This document shows, one piece after another, positions 11,615-23,715 of a DNA stretch of 64,000 bases; positions within the stretch are counted from its first letter, which is position 1; the number at the start of each line of letters is the position of its first letter. A model generated the notes under the pieces. The model searched no databases, had not been told where the DNA came from, and was given only the letters and a program-made list of their open reading frames with translations. The DNA comes from Carposina sasakii (lineage: Eukaryota; Arthropoda; Insecta; Lepidoptera; Carposinidae): the NCBI GenBank assembly GCA_014607495.2, contig CP053153.1, positions 5,828,001 to 5,892,000 on the forward strand, read 5' to 3'. The translations under genes and the position numbers were made by a program.

Positions 11615-12315
11615 TAGTGAGCCCCCGCTTCGGCTGGGTGCAGTGCTGATACTATAAGTATTAACCTTTCTCTTGAATCACTCTAATGAAAAGATCTAAG
11701 CCGTTTAGAGGGAGTTAAATTACAAACACGCGAACAGAAGATTTATATATATAAGATTGCACGTGTGTACGTACCTTTAGCCATATACTTGAGCTTGAGA
11801 AATAGCGTCGCTGATAGTAGGAGGGTAATTAAAATTAGCTGTGACTAAAATTGTAAGAAAGTTACATTTAAAGCTCATGCTAGTGTTGATAAAGTCATTA
11901 TTTTAAAAATATATCAACGATGCCATTTTATGCTAGTTCAAAAGAATAAAATAAAGATATCCTGTTCAAGTATGTAGACATATACCATGCGATTACAAAA
12001 TAACTTAAACATTGTTTAAAAATATATAAGTATATCATAATTTAAATATTTGAAATATTGCCTAAATTTGGCAGATATTCCATATATCATGCTGTCAAGT
12101 ATCATTTTTAAACTGTGTCTAAAACATTATTAATCAATTATTTTGTCACTAAATATGAGTACCATCTTGAATTTAGTAAAGTAATTGCTTAAGAAAAATC
12201 TATACTAATCTGTACTAATATTATAAAGAGGTAAACTTTGATTGTTTGTTTATTTGCAGCGAATAGGCTCCGAAACTACTGGACCGATTTCAAAAATTCT
12301 TTTACCGTTAGAATC
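11615..12315 (+). repeat. SINE-like fragments
   Basis: Two short elements: about 11615-11757 (gagcccccgcttcggctggg ... ending aagatttatatatataagat) and about 12199-12310 (ctaatattataaagaggtaa ... ctactggaccgatttcaaaa). The phrases 'accgatttcaaaaattct' and 'actaatattataaa' are shared with the element ending near 18720. Non-coding. Confidence 0.5.
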
Positions 12316-12386
12316 CTTATTGGACAAATTTATAAAATAAAAAGCATGGAAAAGCATTTGTGAAATCATTTATGATAATCATCACA

Positions 12387-12518
12387 CCCGCGAGGTGGAC
12401 GGATGACCTGGCCAAGGTTGCGGGCGTCGGTTGGATGCAGGCTGCTTCCGACCGGTCGGAGTGGAGGTTGTTGGGGGAGGCCTATGTCCAACAGTGGACT
12501 TCTCAGGGCTGTAAATGA
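12387..12518 (+). mobile_element. RTE-type LINE, 3' end of the reverse-transcriptase ORF (fragment)
   Basis: An open frame of 43 codons reads ...RWTDDLAKVAGVGWMQ, then DRSEWRLLGEAYVQQWTSQG and a TGA at 12516-12518. The Arg-Trp-x-Asp-Asp and Glu-Ala-Tyr-Val-Gln-Gln-Trp signatures are the extreme C-terminus of RTE-clade endonuclease/reverse-transcriptase proteins. Everything 5' is missing, so this is a dead, 5'-truncated insertion. A second, different tail of the same clade is at 60783-61037. Confidence 0.75.
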
Positions 12519-14310
12519 TGAATCATCAAACAATTATCTTCACAAAGGCAGAGAGACGTCTATCCACACTCAAAAATCATGGTTACCGTACGAGTACAAC
12601 AGTAAAAGGCTGTTTTTCGCGGCGCGCTGTAACGCCGCAACGCAAACTGCCGACAAACGTAGTTATGTGTTTCGGCCCTTACACAACTGTTAGACAGCTA
12701 GTTCTACACTTAGAGCTGTATAGTTTGGGGTCCAATTTGCGGATATAAGGGCTGTATATAAGGATAAACAGCCCTTATCCAGACAACCTGTAAAGCTCTT
12801 TAAAATTTCCAATGAACAGCGTTTATACAGCTTTGATTGTTATCTGGGGTTACAAAACAGACATCAATATACCTACGTTAACATAATCTATCACTGACTA
12901 ACAGCAAAGGCGTGGGTGAAGCTAATCCTAGTTCTGTTACAACGGGTTTGACATGGGTTTATACTGAACATAATCTCGGCGTCATCTATAGAACGTAACC
13001 TATGATGAACGGACTTGCTATTTTAGTACTTCAAATCCAACCATAGAATAGTGTTAACCAAACATAGTGAGTCAAGTTCAGAGGTGACTTGCTTAATAAT
13101 CACAGGCGAATATAATTAATAGGTTATCAACCAATGGAAGAATCGGTCCTTTTTTATAATTTACTTATAATTTTCCTCCAATATATTGTATCTGTAAAGG
13201 TTTAGGTTCTAGAGTGTATGGTTACGTATTTCACTACAATATTAATATATTCTAGCAGAATTGGAGTTCCTCTATTATGAATTCAGCATCAACGAACGTA
13301 AAGAAAAGAGCGGTACCTACATCCAATTGAATCTCATAAAGTCTATACCGAAACATATATTTAGGTAGAACACTGGATAACCTGCGGTTAACTATTCGCT
13401 GCGGACGGTTTGACTGCTCCACCATTTAGCAAATGTCCCGTGTCGAGAGTGCCACATTTGGGTGGCTATTACAGAAAGATTAATGACGTCATCTTGTGTC
13501 TGACCGGCGCAATCACCGCTATTGTGAGCGGACACTGGCCAAACGATGGAAGCAGGTCGAATGTCAGCTGCGGTTGGTAAAAGCCCATCTATATTGTTAC
13601 AATTAGTAAGATAAATTACTAAGTTAAATGAAGCATTATTTGGTTTGGTAAAAGAATTTATTATTGCTTTATCTGTCTTCCTTCTAAGAAATGTAGGCTA
13701 TTTGCGGCTATATAAGTTTACCTAATAAAGGAAATATGTCTGTATGTATCTTTAGAGGATCTGTTGAGACTAATATTAAATCAAAACTACATGTGTGTAT
13801 CTGGAAATACAAATATAACGTGATTTTAAGGTTTTAAAAAAAACTTGTCATAAACCTTTCCGTTTACATATGTAGGTATAGGTAAAGTCCACTTTAATGG
13901 AGTACCATAAAACAGATTACCATAAACATAAGTACATCAATGATACATATAATATGAAGTCATTAAAAGTGTACAAAATATGAAGATACAGTACATTAAA
14001 CATAGCAATATGCATGTTGATTAATTACAATAGCCACAATTTGCGGCCTATTCGGCAAATATCAACTGGCTGGTGATATTTTCGTGTTTGATTTTCAAAA
14101 TCGTCTATTTACGAGTAGACGACAAAATTAAAAATTCCACTATTTACTGTGAAGGAAGGAGTGTCGTGATCTAATTTGATATTCAACTGGCAGAGATTTA
14201 TAATGTCATTGTAAAATCCATATAGTTTTCAACCGAAGATATCCAGTGCTTATCATAGCAAACATATCTTGAATGTAAGAGGATATACTATAAATATTAA
14301 TAAGAATTTT
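12519..14310. other. Gene-free stretch with one small hairpin
   Basis: No supported gene. At about 12745-12778 the arms 'ataagggctgt' and 'acagcccttat' form an 11-bp stem with a 12-base loop. The sequence around 13400-13580 is richer in G+C but matches nothing I recognise. Confidence 0.5.
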
Positions 14311-14365
14311 TTTTTAATTTCACCCGAGTGATATTTGAACTCACGACCTCGGGCTCTATCTACTA
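14311..14365 (-). repeat. tRNA-headed SINE fragment
   Basis: On the minus strand it reads ...gaggtcgtgagttcaaat and cactcgggtgaaatt: the T-arm/box B half of the SINE seen fully at 49315-49434. The tRNA 5' half is absent. Confidence 0.6.
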
Positions 14366-14435
14366 AAAATACTTATTTTATGCCTAATTCGAATATATAT
14401 TACAAAAAAGGCACTGCGTAAAATTACATTATCAT

Positions 14436-14952
14436 CACATCAGTCTTGCAGTCCACTGCTTGACTTAGGCCTCCTCCAGGGTACACCACAAGGCTACTGC
14501 CATAGGGGAGTTTTGCCCACTGCATAAAATACCTTTACAATATTTTATTCAAAACTGCGAGATAAGATTTTAAGAATAAATCAGCTATTATATTCGACGA
14601 GCATGCGCTATGCACAACTCCGGTAAAAAAAGGAATTACTGGCCAGGTCCGATTCAAATTCGCGCAGAGGGTTCCGAACATAAAATGAGTTTAAGTAGTA
14701 TAACATCGCCGCGTGGTGCCGGCACAGTAGAGTTTGTACCACCCCTGCCTGCCCGTGGGTATCGTATGAGGCGATTAAGAATAAAGGCCTCCTGTGCTGA
14801 AAACATAGTCCAAAAATCAGACTGCGGTCACCGACCCGTCTGCCCAGCGTGGTCACTATAGGCAAAACCCCCCCTATGGCAGTAGCCTTGTGGCGTGGCC
14901 TGAGGGAGGCCTACGTCCAGCAGTAGATTGCAATAGGCTGAAGAAAAAGAAG
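14436..14952. repeat. Two opposed family C copies
   Basis: A plus-oriented piece (14436-14536, 'gcagtccactgcttgactta') and a longer minus-oriented piece (14707-14952, ending 'gcaataggctgaagaaaaag') face each other across about 170 bp. The longer piece covers nearly the full repeat. Short ORFs on either strand here are products of the repeat. Confidence 0.65.
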
Positions 14953-14989
14953 TTCTAACATTTTTATGATCTTTTACATTGCTATATTG

Positions 14990-15060
14990 CTAAAGGTGAT
15001 GTATCTCCTACGTGATCTTGCAGTTCTGGCTGCTTCTTTTTGGGAACACAGTTGTATGTA
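14990..15060 (+). repeat. Family F 3' fragment
   Basis: 'gtgatcttgcagttctggct' followed by 'ttttgggaacacagttgtat' matches the conserved 3' end of family F copies. Confidence 0.45.
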
Positions 15061-15088
15061 GATCTAACATTATAAATTTAATTTTATT

Positions 15089-15151
15089 AAAGCTTAGAGC
15101 AACGTAGAAACCTTTTTAAATGATTAAGCTTAGAGCAACGTAGAAACCTTT
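15089..15151 (+). repeat. Short direct repeat
   Basis: The 27-mer starting aagcttagagcaacgtagaa occurs at 15089 and again at 15125, a period of 36 bases, with no mismatch over 27 bases. Looks like a recent local duplication. Confidence 0.7.
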
Positions 15152-16089
15152 TAGATCTAACTTTCTTCTTCAAAATAATGATGAAACCAACTACATTGCC
15201 CAGCTTTACTGGAAGTGGTCAGCTTTAAGATACGAGTACCCTATCATATACCTCAGAAACTAATCGAACCAATTGTGCGTCTGCTCCGTAGTACTGGGGT
15301 AAGCACGAACATTTTTACGCGGCGTAACGCTAGCGACTCGTTAGCAAAATCTATGTGATTTGACAGTTGGACGATAGCGTTACGGACTATCGACTATCTT
15401 ACCCCTCTGTTCTGGATGCTAATTCTCCGATATCAAGAATTGGTAAAATTTATAACGCGAGCAGTGGATCTGTGGATGTACATTTTATGTCCCTGTCTAC
15501 GTTAAAGCATAAGTTGCTCGAGCATATACACTGCGTAACTTGGATCTTATATTTATATTTACTGTTGTCTTATTCTATTTACGTTAATTTCTAGAATTAC
15601 ATATTTTTTTTACTAGCAAATTTCTGTTGTGCACGTGATGTATACCTATAATTGATTGTGCATTTAGATAAAGTTTTATTTTAAGTAGATAAATGTTTAT
15701 TGATGTAACAATCGTTGGTATACTAAATAAATAAAATAATGTTCTGACTCTCTCGCAACAAAGTCGCACGATCTGAAAGTGAAACCCTTTCGAATCCTTG
15801 ACGATTATTGAAGTAACTACAAATCATGAATTTTTAACTACCTTCTTTAGGTATACATTGGCCTGACTATATAAAATATAAAGGTGGTTTATGGCTTATC
15901 TAACTCTGTTAAAATTTTACAATATCCATAAATTTTGCTGTTAAGCATTTGGTTTAACGAGTGTCTAACTCGGTTTTGTTGTAAATTTCTACAGATTTGC
16001 GGATTGACTTACTCACATTTTATGTGATTTTTTACAGTGGAAAGACCGCAACGTCTATGGGTAAATGTTTTGGACTCAAAAGAGACCTA
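15152..16089. other. Gene-free stretch
   Basis: No supported gene. The area about 15318-15390 has the paired words 'cgtaacgctagcgac' and 'gatagcgttac', suggestive of a decayed inverted repeat. Otherwise anonymous. Confidence 0.45.
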
Positions 16090-16577
16090 TACAGGGTATT
16101 TGTAACAGCCAGGCAAGTATTGATATCGTAACTTCAGACCATGATTCTGAGTCTAAAACCACTCAAAATTTTCCCAGGAAAATTCCAAAATTATTTCGCC
16201 TTTTTTCATTTATTCGGGGAAAAAATAATGCAGATCGTATAAGTAGGCCTTAAATAATGACTAGAAACAAAATTTGAATTATTTTATTTAAAATAAAGTT
16301 GGGCTCAAAATAGTTCAATTAACTGATCAACCCCAATGGAGAGTCACAAGTGATTCAAAAACCAGCAATATATCCCTAATTACCAAAAAGCCCATTTAAC
16401 CAGTAACAGGATCGCCCGATACAATTGGCGCAGAAAGCTAACATTGCGGATACGAGTAATCAAATTAATAATGCATTTCCTGCGAGTAATGATACTGTAG
16501 TATAACTTAAAATAAAGGTAACTTAAAATACTTGTTCAGTATTTCAGTATTTGCCTGGCTGTCACACACACCCTGTA
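16090..16577 (-). mobile_element. Repeat family B, copy 2 (full length)
   Basis: Bounded by tacagggtatttgtaacagc and gctgtcacacacaccctgta, flanked by TA. In the opposite orientation to copy 1: the 'gaacaagta' block is at the right end as its complement. 488 bp, no transposase. Confidence 0.8.
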
Positions 16578-17023
16578 TAGGATATCAAATTGATTGATAT
16601 ACCTACATAGGGGATCCTTTTACTCCTTTTGTTGTAGTGATCCCTAAAAATACAACACACCGCCCATCTAGTGGAAATAAAATCCATTGTACTAATCCAT
16701 AGCCGATATTTTTACGGTTGAATGGAACGAATGAACGACTTATTGGTTTATTTTAACCATTCACTCTAGTAGAAAATACAATTGCACTGATTTTGGTTGA
16801 GCTTAATAAAGATATGATTAATTATGGCTACGGGGCAAATAATATGAAAATAATGTATTTGGTTTGAACTGGTTGCTGGTAATAAATACATCATCATTGC
16901 ATAACTTTTCATAAGTGGTATTAAGCTAAAAATTTAAATGTGAAATATACGGATAACTAAATTGTTTTTATCATCAAGGTTAAAAAGTTACAAAATAGAA
17001 TCATACTGCTCAGACTGTAGTCA

Positions 17024-17275
17024 TCATCATCAGCCTAATGGAGTCCACTGCTGGACGTAGGCCTCCCCTAGAGCACGACACAAAGTTCAATTTCCCGTTT
17101 TCTATTCAGTTATCTACTACCAGCCGCTTTGTTCAAGTCATCGATCCATCTGGCCGAAGAGCAACCAACGCTACGCTTGCCGAGGCGCGGTCTCCATTCG
17201 AGAACCCGCTTAGTCCACCGTCCATCATACGGTTCTAGGGCAGGTGTAACCAGCCCACTACCATTTCAGTTCGTT
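17024..17275 (+). repeat. Family C-related copy with a different 3' part
   Basis: 'gtccactgctggacgtaggc' at about 17042 is followed not by the usual family C body but by another sequence (tacgcttgccgaggcgcggt and onward), so a variant subfamily or a recombined element. The open frame of 66 codons here is part of the repeat. Confidence 0.55.
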
Positions 17276-17377
17276 CACGGACTAGGATAGCATGAAGATA
17301 ATTCAAGTACATATGTGGTGGTGCGTGAGACTTTTTTTTTATTTATGTGTATGCAATAAAGTGTTTTATTATTATTT

Positions 17378-17500
17378 TGCATCTCTTTCGAAATTCACGG
17401 GACTACAGAATCCCGGTCCTTTGAGAGGCGTGCATCGGGCCGTAGCCAAGATGTAGAGGCCCCTTTAAGAGAACTTTAATATGGTGTGGGATACACATAT
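17378..17500 (+). repeat. Repeat family J, copy 1
   Basis: 'ggtcctttgagaggcgtgca' and 'gggccgtagccaagatgtag' recur in reverse at 43050-43172. Preceded by a short 'gcaataaagtgttttattat' segment typical of repeat tails. Confidence 0.6.
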
Positions 17501-17602
17501 TATTATTATTATTTATTTAGTACACGTACACTATGCGATGTAGAGAATTACAGTTAACATTTTGACATAACTTTAAAAACATTCTTATTCTTTATTGCAC
17601 TC

Positions 17603-18186
17603 TAGTGGACGCCCGCGACTCCGTACAGAAAAAAAAAAATATCGAAATTATCCGGGATAAAAACATTTTCCCGGGATAAAAAGTAGCCTATATGTTAAGT
17701 GAGACCTGTCACAATATATTACTGAAAACCGCATCGAAATCGATTCAGCAGTTTCTAAAATAAGCGTGCACAAACGCACAGACAAATAGACAAACCGACA
17801 AACCAACAAACAGACAAACCGACAAACAGACATAAATGCTCAACTCTCTTCTCGACTCGGCACCACAGTGTGACCTGTTTGTGAGTGCGATCGGGAGCCT
17901 GATGATTGAGTGCAAGAGTATGATAGAAAGACGAATGCCTGCGAGTACCATCCAATAAATGTTACGGATAGGTACTTATGTATGTATGGTTTTGTATTAT
18001 TAATGTTTGTAACGATATGGTGATACTGTTATGTTATAAACATATATTTGAATAAATAAATAAATTCAAAAAAATCATTCTTTTGGGTAGTATTGCGTTG
18101 ATAAAGGTCTCCTATAATATTTTATATATTCTCATATATCTTCCATGTACAGACAGCAATCCGTTACATTTTTATTAAATGTATAG
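17603..18186 (+). repeat. Repeat family E (SINE-like), with an internal insertion
   Basis: Begins 'ctagtggacgcccgcgactc' and ends 'ccgttacatttttattaaat'. The uninterrupted copy at 39894-40226 shows that about 215 bp (about 17833-18065) are inserted here, ending in a run of AATA units, as in a retroposed sequence. The part before the insert contains tandem 'gacaaac' units (17775-17832). An ORF set reading VCLLVCRFVY on the minus strand is just this simple repeat. Confidence 0.65.
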
Positions 18187-18204
18187 ATTATACATATGTA
18201 TAGA

Positions 18205-18722
18205 TAGTGGCCCGCCCTCGCTTCGCTTCGGTACATATCAGTACATTAGCTACAACTTCATATGTAGGTACAGCGGTTTTCGTGAAAATTTGGAACTCCC
18301 GTTGGTTCCCTTCCCGTGGGAATTTCTGGAAATCCGATCTTAGACCTTCCTCATAGTCCCTAATGAACGTACAGGTATGATTTCAAATTCATATGTATCG
18401 CGGTTGTCGTAAAAAAATGAATTACCGTTGGTCCCCTTCCCGTGCGAATTTCGGGAAATCCGTTCTTAGTGCTTCCTCGCAGTCCCGAATGAACATATAT
18501 GCCCGATTTCAGCTTCATATGTATAGGGGTTTTCGTAAAAAATATAGAATTCCCGTTGGTCGCCTTCCCGTGGGAATATCGGGAAATTCTTATAGCCTAT
18601 GTTCATCCAGCTCCAATAAGGATTCTAACTGTGAAAGAATTTTTGAAATCGGTCCAGTAGTTTTTGAGCCTATTCATTACAACCAAACAAACAAAGTTTT
18701 CCTCTTTATAATATTATATATA
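18205..18722 (+). repeat. SINE-like element with an internal tandem array of about 128 bp
   Basis: Three consecutive units start with 'ttcatatgta' at about 18257, 18388 and 18514; each has 'gttttcgt' (or 'gttgtcgt'), 'cccgttgg' and 'cgggaaat' (or 'ctggaaat') at the same spacing. Unit lengths are 131, 126 and about 84 (truncated). The element ends in 'gtccagtagtttttgagcct' and a short AT-rich tail, typical of lepidopteran short elements. Confidence 0.65.
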
Positions 18723-18725
18723 TAG

Positions 18726-18835
18726 TGTAGACAAAACATTACAATAAATAAAGAGAAATTTACAAAAGAAATGCATACAAAGGCGTGCTTATCTCTGCAA
18801 AATATTTCTTCCAGCATACCAGAAAGCAAAGTGAG
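18726..18835 (+). repeat. Repeat family G, copy 2
   Basis: Nearly identical to 650-772 from 'gcatacaaaggcgtgcttat' through 'ccagaaagcaaagtgagacc'. Directly abuts the element ending at 18722. Confidence 0.7.
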
Positions 18836-21533
18836 ACCAATAATTTATAAACATATACCTAAACTGCGCTTTGAGTGGATTACATTATGCCAAAATTATG
18901 TCAAAAAAACGATATACCAACTAAAACTTAATTATTTATTACACAATGATTGTGTACCTGGTAGGATTACGAAGACACTTTAATACTAGAGGTCTCTCCA
19001 AAGCAAGAAATTGGTAGTTTAGTATCTCATCTAATTAAAAGAGTCTTAGAAAACCTTCGTTTGAACCAAAATACCCGTTTAGTAAATTTATAAAGCATTT
19101 ATCGTCTTTATCTCTATGCTGGGAATTTCGAAAGCCATAAACAAACTGACCATTCCTGTGCATCTGTGCGTAGAGAGATTAGAGTTGGGCGCACCCGACT
19201 GAAAATTGCTGACAAAACACACGCTGTTTGGTGGTCCAAAAATATTGTTTAGACAGAGGCAAAGCAAGCATTTGTGCGGCCAAATATAAATTTGCGTGTT
19301 GACAAATGGAATCATTATGATTCTTTACGTTTTGAGAAAATGCTAGATGTGCGTGCGTAGCAATTGCTGAACGATTGAGATTATTTATTGGGTAAAGACA
19401 TGGTCGATTGTATTGACTCGATTATTATAATTAGGTAGAACTCAACGTGTAGACAATGTCTGATTTTCATGCGATTCTGTTAAGAAATCTATATGAGCTC
19501 TAGAATTGACGTAATATGAATAGTTTTTAGAGAATTTTCTAGGCCAGCATTCAGCGTTTCAGCGTTGTGCATACTGAAGAGGAAATATGCGTCTGACACG
19601 AAAACAGATTTATATTTTATTCGAAAGATATTATAAATACAAACCGAATAGTGCAAAAATAACATCAATCGGTTAGTAAATACCAAAGTTATAGGGGTTT
19701 AAAAGTTTGAATAATTTTACGAAAAAAATTTACAACATAAAAGGAGTCAAAACATAAAATTTTACCCATATTTTGAATTATCTCATTGATTTAATAAATA
19801 CTTTATTAATATCTGCAACTATTAATAAACAATTTTTATTGACAATAATACTCAAAATATAAAATATTACGTTTATAAAATAAGATTGCATTTTTTCCCC
19901 ATACTAATTTGAGACGGTTATCTATTATGACGTCAAAGTCTTTGCCATTTTAGTGTGGAGCAAACGGAGCGTTTCAAAAACATTGCCGTCTCGTATTTTT
20001 TAATTGCTGTAAATCCAAAATGGTTAAAGTTACATATGCCATTCCAAGGGCAAACTTTATTCATTTTTTACATAGAATATAAAAATGAAATAAAAGAAAA
20101 TCATGCATATACCCTATTGTCAGTATGGAATATGTTGTTTTTGCACAGTGGATTCATCTCTAACTGTACGTACTTACATTTTCTATATTATAATAATTTA
20201 TTATACTTACATATTATTAGTTTTCCTATTCACGTGGATAAATATGTTTAGAAGAGGAAAAAATATAAATTCTTAGATAGGGATATTTATACCAGTGCCT
20301 CAATTAGTTCTATTTATACAACATGTTTTATTGATATCCTAATAATACACGTGTTTTTATACGTAAGGCACTATATTTAGCATTATGTATAAGTTTGCAC
20401 ATTAGAAAAGCCTTAAATAGGTACATATGCTCTAAACCTTATAGAGGCATCTCTTCTGATAGGTAGCTACACTCTTCCTTTATAACATGCACACCATGTA
20501 GGAGAATCGTTCAATGTTATTTTTCAATAATTTCAACATGGGAGTTCCCATTGTCGGATAATGTTTTTTCGGAACTATGCATAGACGATTTTTATTTCGG
20601 AACGCGAGACGTGCCGTAATGTAACTATTTTAGAGTTACTGTTATGTTGTACTTACTTTAAAAGCAAAAAATAGCTCAGTATTATGATAACAATAGCATT
20701 TTTTATTATGGCTGTAATACATTTTTAAGTTATTTGATTATTAAACAAAGATTTACGTAAGTTTTTAACTCGGTTTTTAATATATTTTTGCACAGTCTAA
20801 TAAGTAAATATTGAAATGTTTTTGGATGAAAAAGAATAATTAACGAGAAATGCCGTAATAGGCACCTAGTAGGTATTGCTCTAATTATTTTGAAAATTTA
20901 AAAGGTACAAGTTTTTAAGATATGTAGACGTATTACTTTAGAATTATTAAAAAATATATATGTAGTAGACAAAGTAAGGAATGTATCCTGTGAAGTATCA
21001 TAAAGCTGGTTAACGTCAACGGCACCTTGCTGCACTTGCCAGAACTTATTTCAGTGTTTTAAAACGTCTTTCTTTGTTTCTTACTTCTTCCAAGTATTTT
21101 ATATTTTGTACTGAATGTTTTTTTTTGGTACCTAACAACCAACTGATTTAACTGCATTAAGGATTTTTTGTCATATCTCATATTTAATCTGACATAGTTT
21201 TCATATCTAATTTCAGATTGGGAACCATAAAATCTGAGATTAATCTTGATCTCTAGTAGTAGCCGTATTTTTCGCGTGGATACTGAGCTACTGCTATATT
21301 TTCAAACGATTTTTAGTAAAACTACAGAAAACAAATGTCGCTAATTATTTATATATTTTAAAGAAAAATAAATTAGGTAAAACAGAATAGCACACTTCTT
21401 CTTTCCTCACATTCTTTTTTCGTAATAATGAATAAACCACATATAGGTAGTCTGTTATAGAAATTGGAAAATAAAAGATAGAGATACGATACCTTAAACT
21501 AATTATAATTTTGAAATGCAACATGATTAGTTA
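18836..21533. other. Gene-free stretch
   Basis: About 2.7 kb with no supported gene. A 98-codon frame at 19955-20251 has no domain I recognise and looks like low-complexity AT-rich sequence or an old repeat. No match to the families listed here. Confidence 0.45.
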
Positions 21534-21987
21534 TACATGGTATTTGTGACAGCCAGGCAAATATTGATATGGTGACTTCGGACCATGATTCTGAGATGAA
21601 AACCAGTTAAATTTACGCAGGAAATTTTAATAAATAATTTTTGTTTTGGGAAAAAAAATAGTGTAGTTTGTTTAAGTAGGCCTTAAATAATGACTTATCA
21701 ACAAAATTTTAACATATGAATGATTTTACAAAAAAAGTTGCTCTCAGTTAAATTAACTGATCAACCCTAAAAGAGAGTCACAAGTGATCCAAAAAATAGC
21801 AATGTATCACACAATAATCAATAAGCCCATTTAACTAGACACAGGATTGCTCGATGCAATTGGCGCGGAAAGTTAATAATCAAATCAAAAGGTAATTTCC
21901 TGCGAGTAATAACACTATCGTATAACTCAAAACAATGGTACTTGTTCAGTAGCTCAGTATTTGCCTGGCTGTCACACACACCCTGTA
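21534..21987 (-). mobile_element. Repeat family B, copy 3
   Basis: Bounded by tacatggtatttgtgacagc and ggctgtcacacacaccctgta; flanked by TA. Same orientation as the copy at 16.1 kb. 454 bp. Confidence 0.8.
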
Positions 21988-23128
21988 TATGTGTAGAAAG
22001 TATGTCTAAGTTTTAGTTTTAAATTATGTCAACATTTTGTATGAACATTTTATATACGAGTATATCCGGAGTTATAAAGACGTTTTCATAAAATACTTCT
22101 GCCCAATAAATCTAGAGGGGCAGAGACGTTAAGACGTACGTGACTTAGGTGGATAATTTAAACCGGAATAAACTGGAATAAGCCGTATATGAGACGTTAA
22201 AACCAGTTCATTATTTCACAAACTGTCCTTTTGGTGTGATGTATAATTGAATTTAGTTTTACCATTTTATTTTAAAAGTATTACATAAATACTTGCACAA
22301 TGATACCTAATAAAAATTTAAAATATAATGAAAGTTTACAATATCATGTTGAAGCATAAAAAGTCTACCTGGTAACTGAATAAATTTTTAATCTAGCTAT
22401 AAAAATATCGATAAAAAATATATTTCGGAACAAGAGTCCATAGCATTAGTAACAGAATTGATCTTATGAACTAGGTTAGTAATAAATAAGAAATATTATA
22501 ATATACCATAATATATAGATAATATTATAATTTTATCCTCACTGGCCAAGTGACCCTTATTTTCGCATTAGGGAATCGCAACAATTTGATCGGCTAGTAC
22601 TATCTAATAGCCTACCTACAAAAGGGTATGTCAAACAATAGGTTCTGAAAATAGCCCAGATTAAAGAACCTATCCAAACCATAATTAGAGACTCGAAATC
22701 ACAAGCTTATTTTCCAAGACTATATGAATATTCTTAAGTTATTTAGCAATTTCCCCATATTTTCTGGAAAGATATAGATGGCATCTTGACTCTCAAATTT
22801 TGTTGATAGGTTATCTATAGTTGACTTTTTTCATAGCTTTTTGCTTTACATGTCCCTTTTGTTATACTGGGACTTATATTAGGCCTTATATGACGAGGAT
22901 GATCTCCGACCGTAATTCGGCCAAGGCGACCAATCTCTACGGAGTTCTATCTATACTATCGAGAATATTTCTATTATTTATATTTCTATATATATATTTC
23001 GTTCCTCTAGGCAAGCTATCCTGTGTATAAGCTATGTATGAGCTATGTCAATCTGATGATTTTTCAGTAAATTATTATGAAACATAGCTAGCACATCCTA
23101 TCGACACTATTTTAAGATTCATTCATAA
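21988..23128. other. Gene-free stretch with a family H fragment
   Basis: Family H blocks at about 22625-22715 ('gggtatgtcaaa', 'aaatagccca', 'gagactcgaaatcacaagct'). The remainder is anonymous AT-rich DNA. Confidence 0.5.
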
Positions 23129-23385
23129 TCATCATCAGCCTATTGCAGTCCACTGCTGGACGTAGGCCTCCCCCAGGGCACGCCACAAGACTGCCATGGG
23201 GATTTTTGCCCATTGTCAGCACGCTGGGCAGGCGGGTTGGTGACCGCAGTTTGTAATTTGGACTATGTTGTCAACACGGGAGGCGCTGCTGCCCACCGCC
23301 GGGAAACCCTTAATCGCCTCGTACGATACCCACGGGCAGACATGGGGTGGTACGAATTCTACTCTGCCGGCACCACGTGGCCATT
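23129..23385 (+). repeat. Repeat family C, near full length
   Basis: From 'catcatcagcctattgcagt' to 'ctgccggcaccacgtggcca', about 257 bp. The best-preserved plus-strand copy; it shows the family's full order of blocks. A family H fragment (about 23433-23505) follows. Confidence 0.75.
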
Positions 23386-23636
23386 TTAAGATTAAGGACA
23401 GTTAAAAAATAAAAACACAAACATTATTTTCAAGTCGCTAGTATATAAAAATAGCCAACTATAAAGAACCTAACCACAAAATTTGAGACTCGAAATCACA
23501 TGTTTAATTTTTTTTTAAGATTGTGTGAACAGTAATGAGTTGCTTATGTTTTTTTTTGTACTAATCATACCTAAATAAATCCTTAGCACCTACTTGCTAC
23601 TGTAGATACTTCTGATTTATCGTATCTAAATGAATG

Positions 23637-23715
23637 GATGGATCTCTTCATGATAGGTAAGAGAATGCTGATTGTTTTAATCAGCATTCTCTTACCTATC
23701 ATGAAGAGATCCATC
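23637..23715. repeat. Perfect 37-bp palindrome at the broken end of a GST copy
   Basis: Arms 23637-23673 and 23679-23715 are exact reverse complements with a 5-base loop (gtttt). The right arm holds the last coding bases and the splice donor of the second coding exon of the minus-strand GST copy; the left arm is an inverted copy of the same bases. No GST-like sequence lies beyond it. This is the mark of a foldback (template-switch) event at a breakpoint. Confidence 0.9.

Noticed and set aside
12403..12693. 96-codon plus frame as a gene
   Set aside because: It overlaps, in another frame, the C-terminal coding end of an RTE LINE (12387-12518) and then runs into anonymous sequence.
14608..14865. 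Overlapping 83-85-codon frames on both strands
   Set aside because: Both lie over a reverse family C repeat, and similar frames recur in other copies of that repeat.
17648..17955. Minus frames rich in Cys, Val and Leu (VCLFVGLSVC-like) as membrane peptides
   Set aside because: They come from tandem 'gacaaac' units within a family E repeat.
18257..18600. CRISPR-like array
   Set aside because: Units are about 128 bp without distinct spacers, inside a eukaryotic short element.
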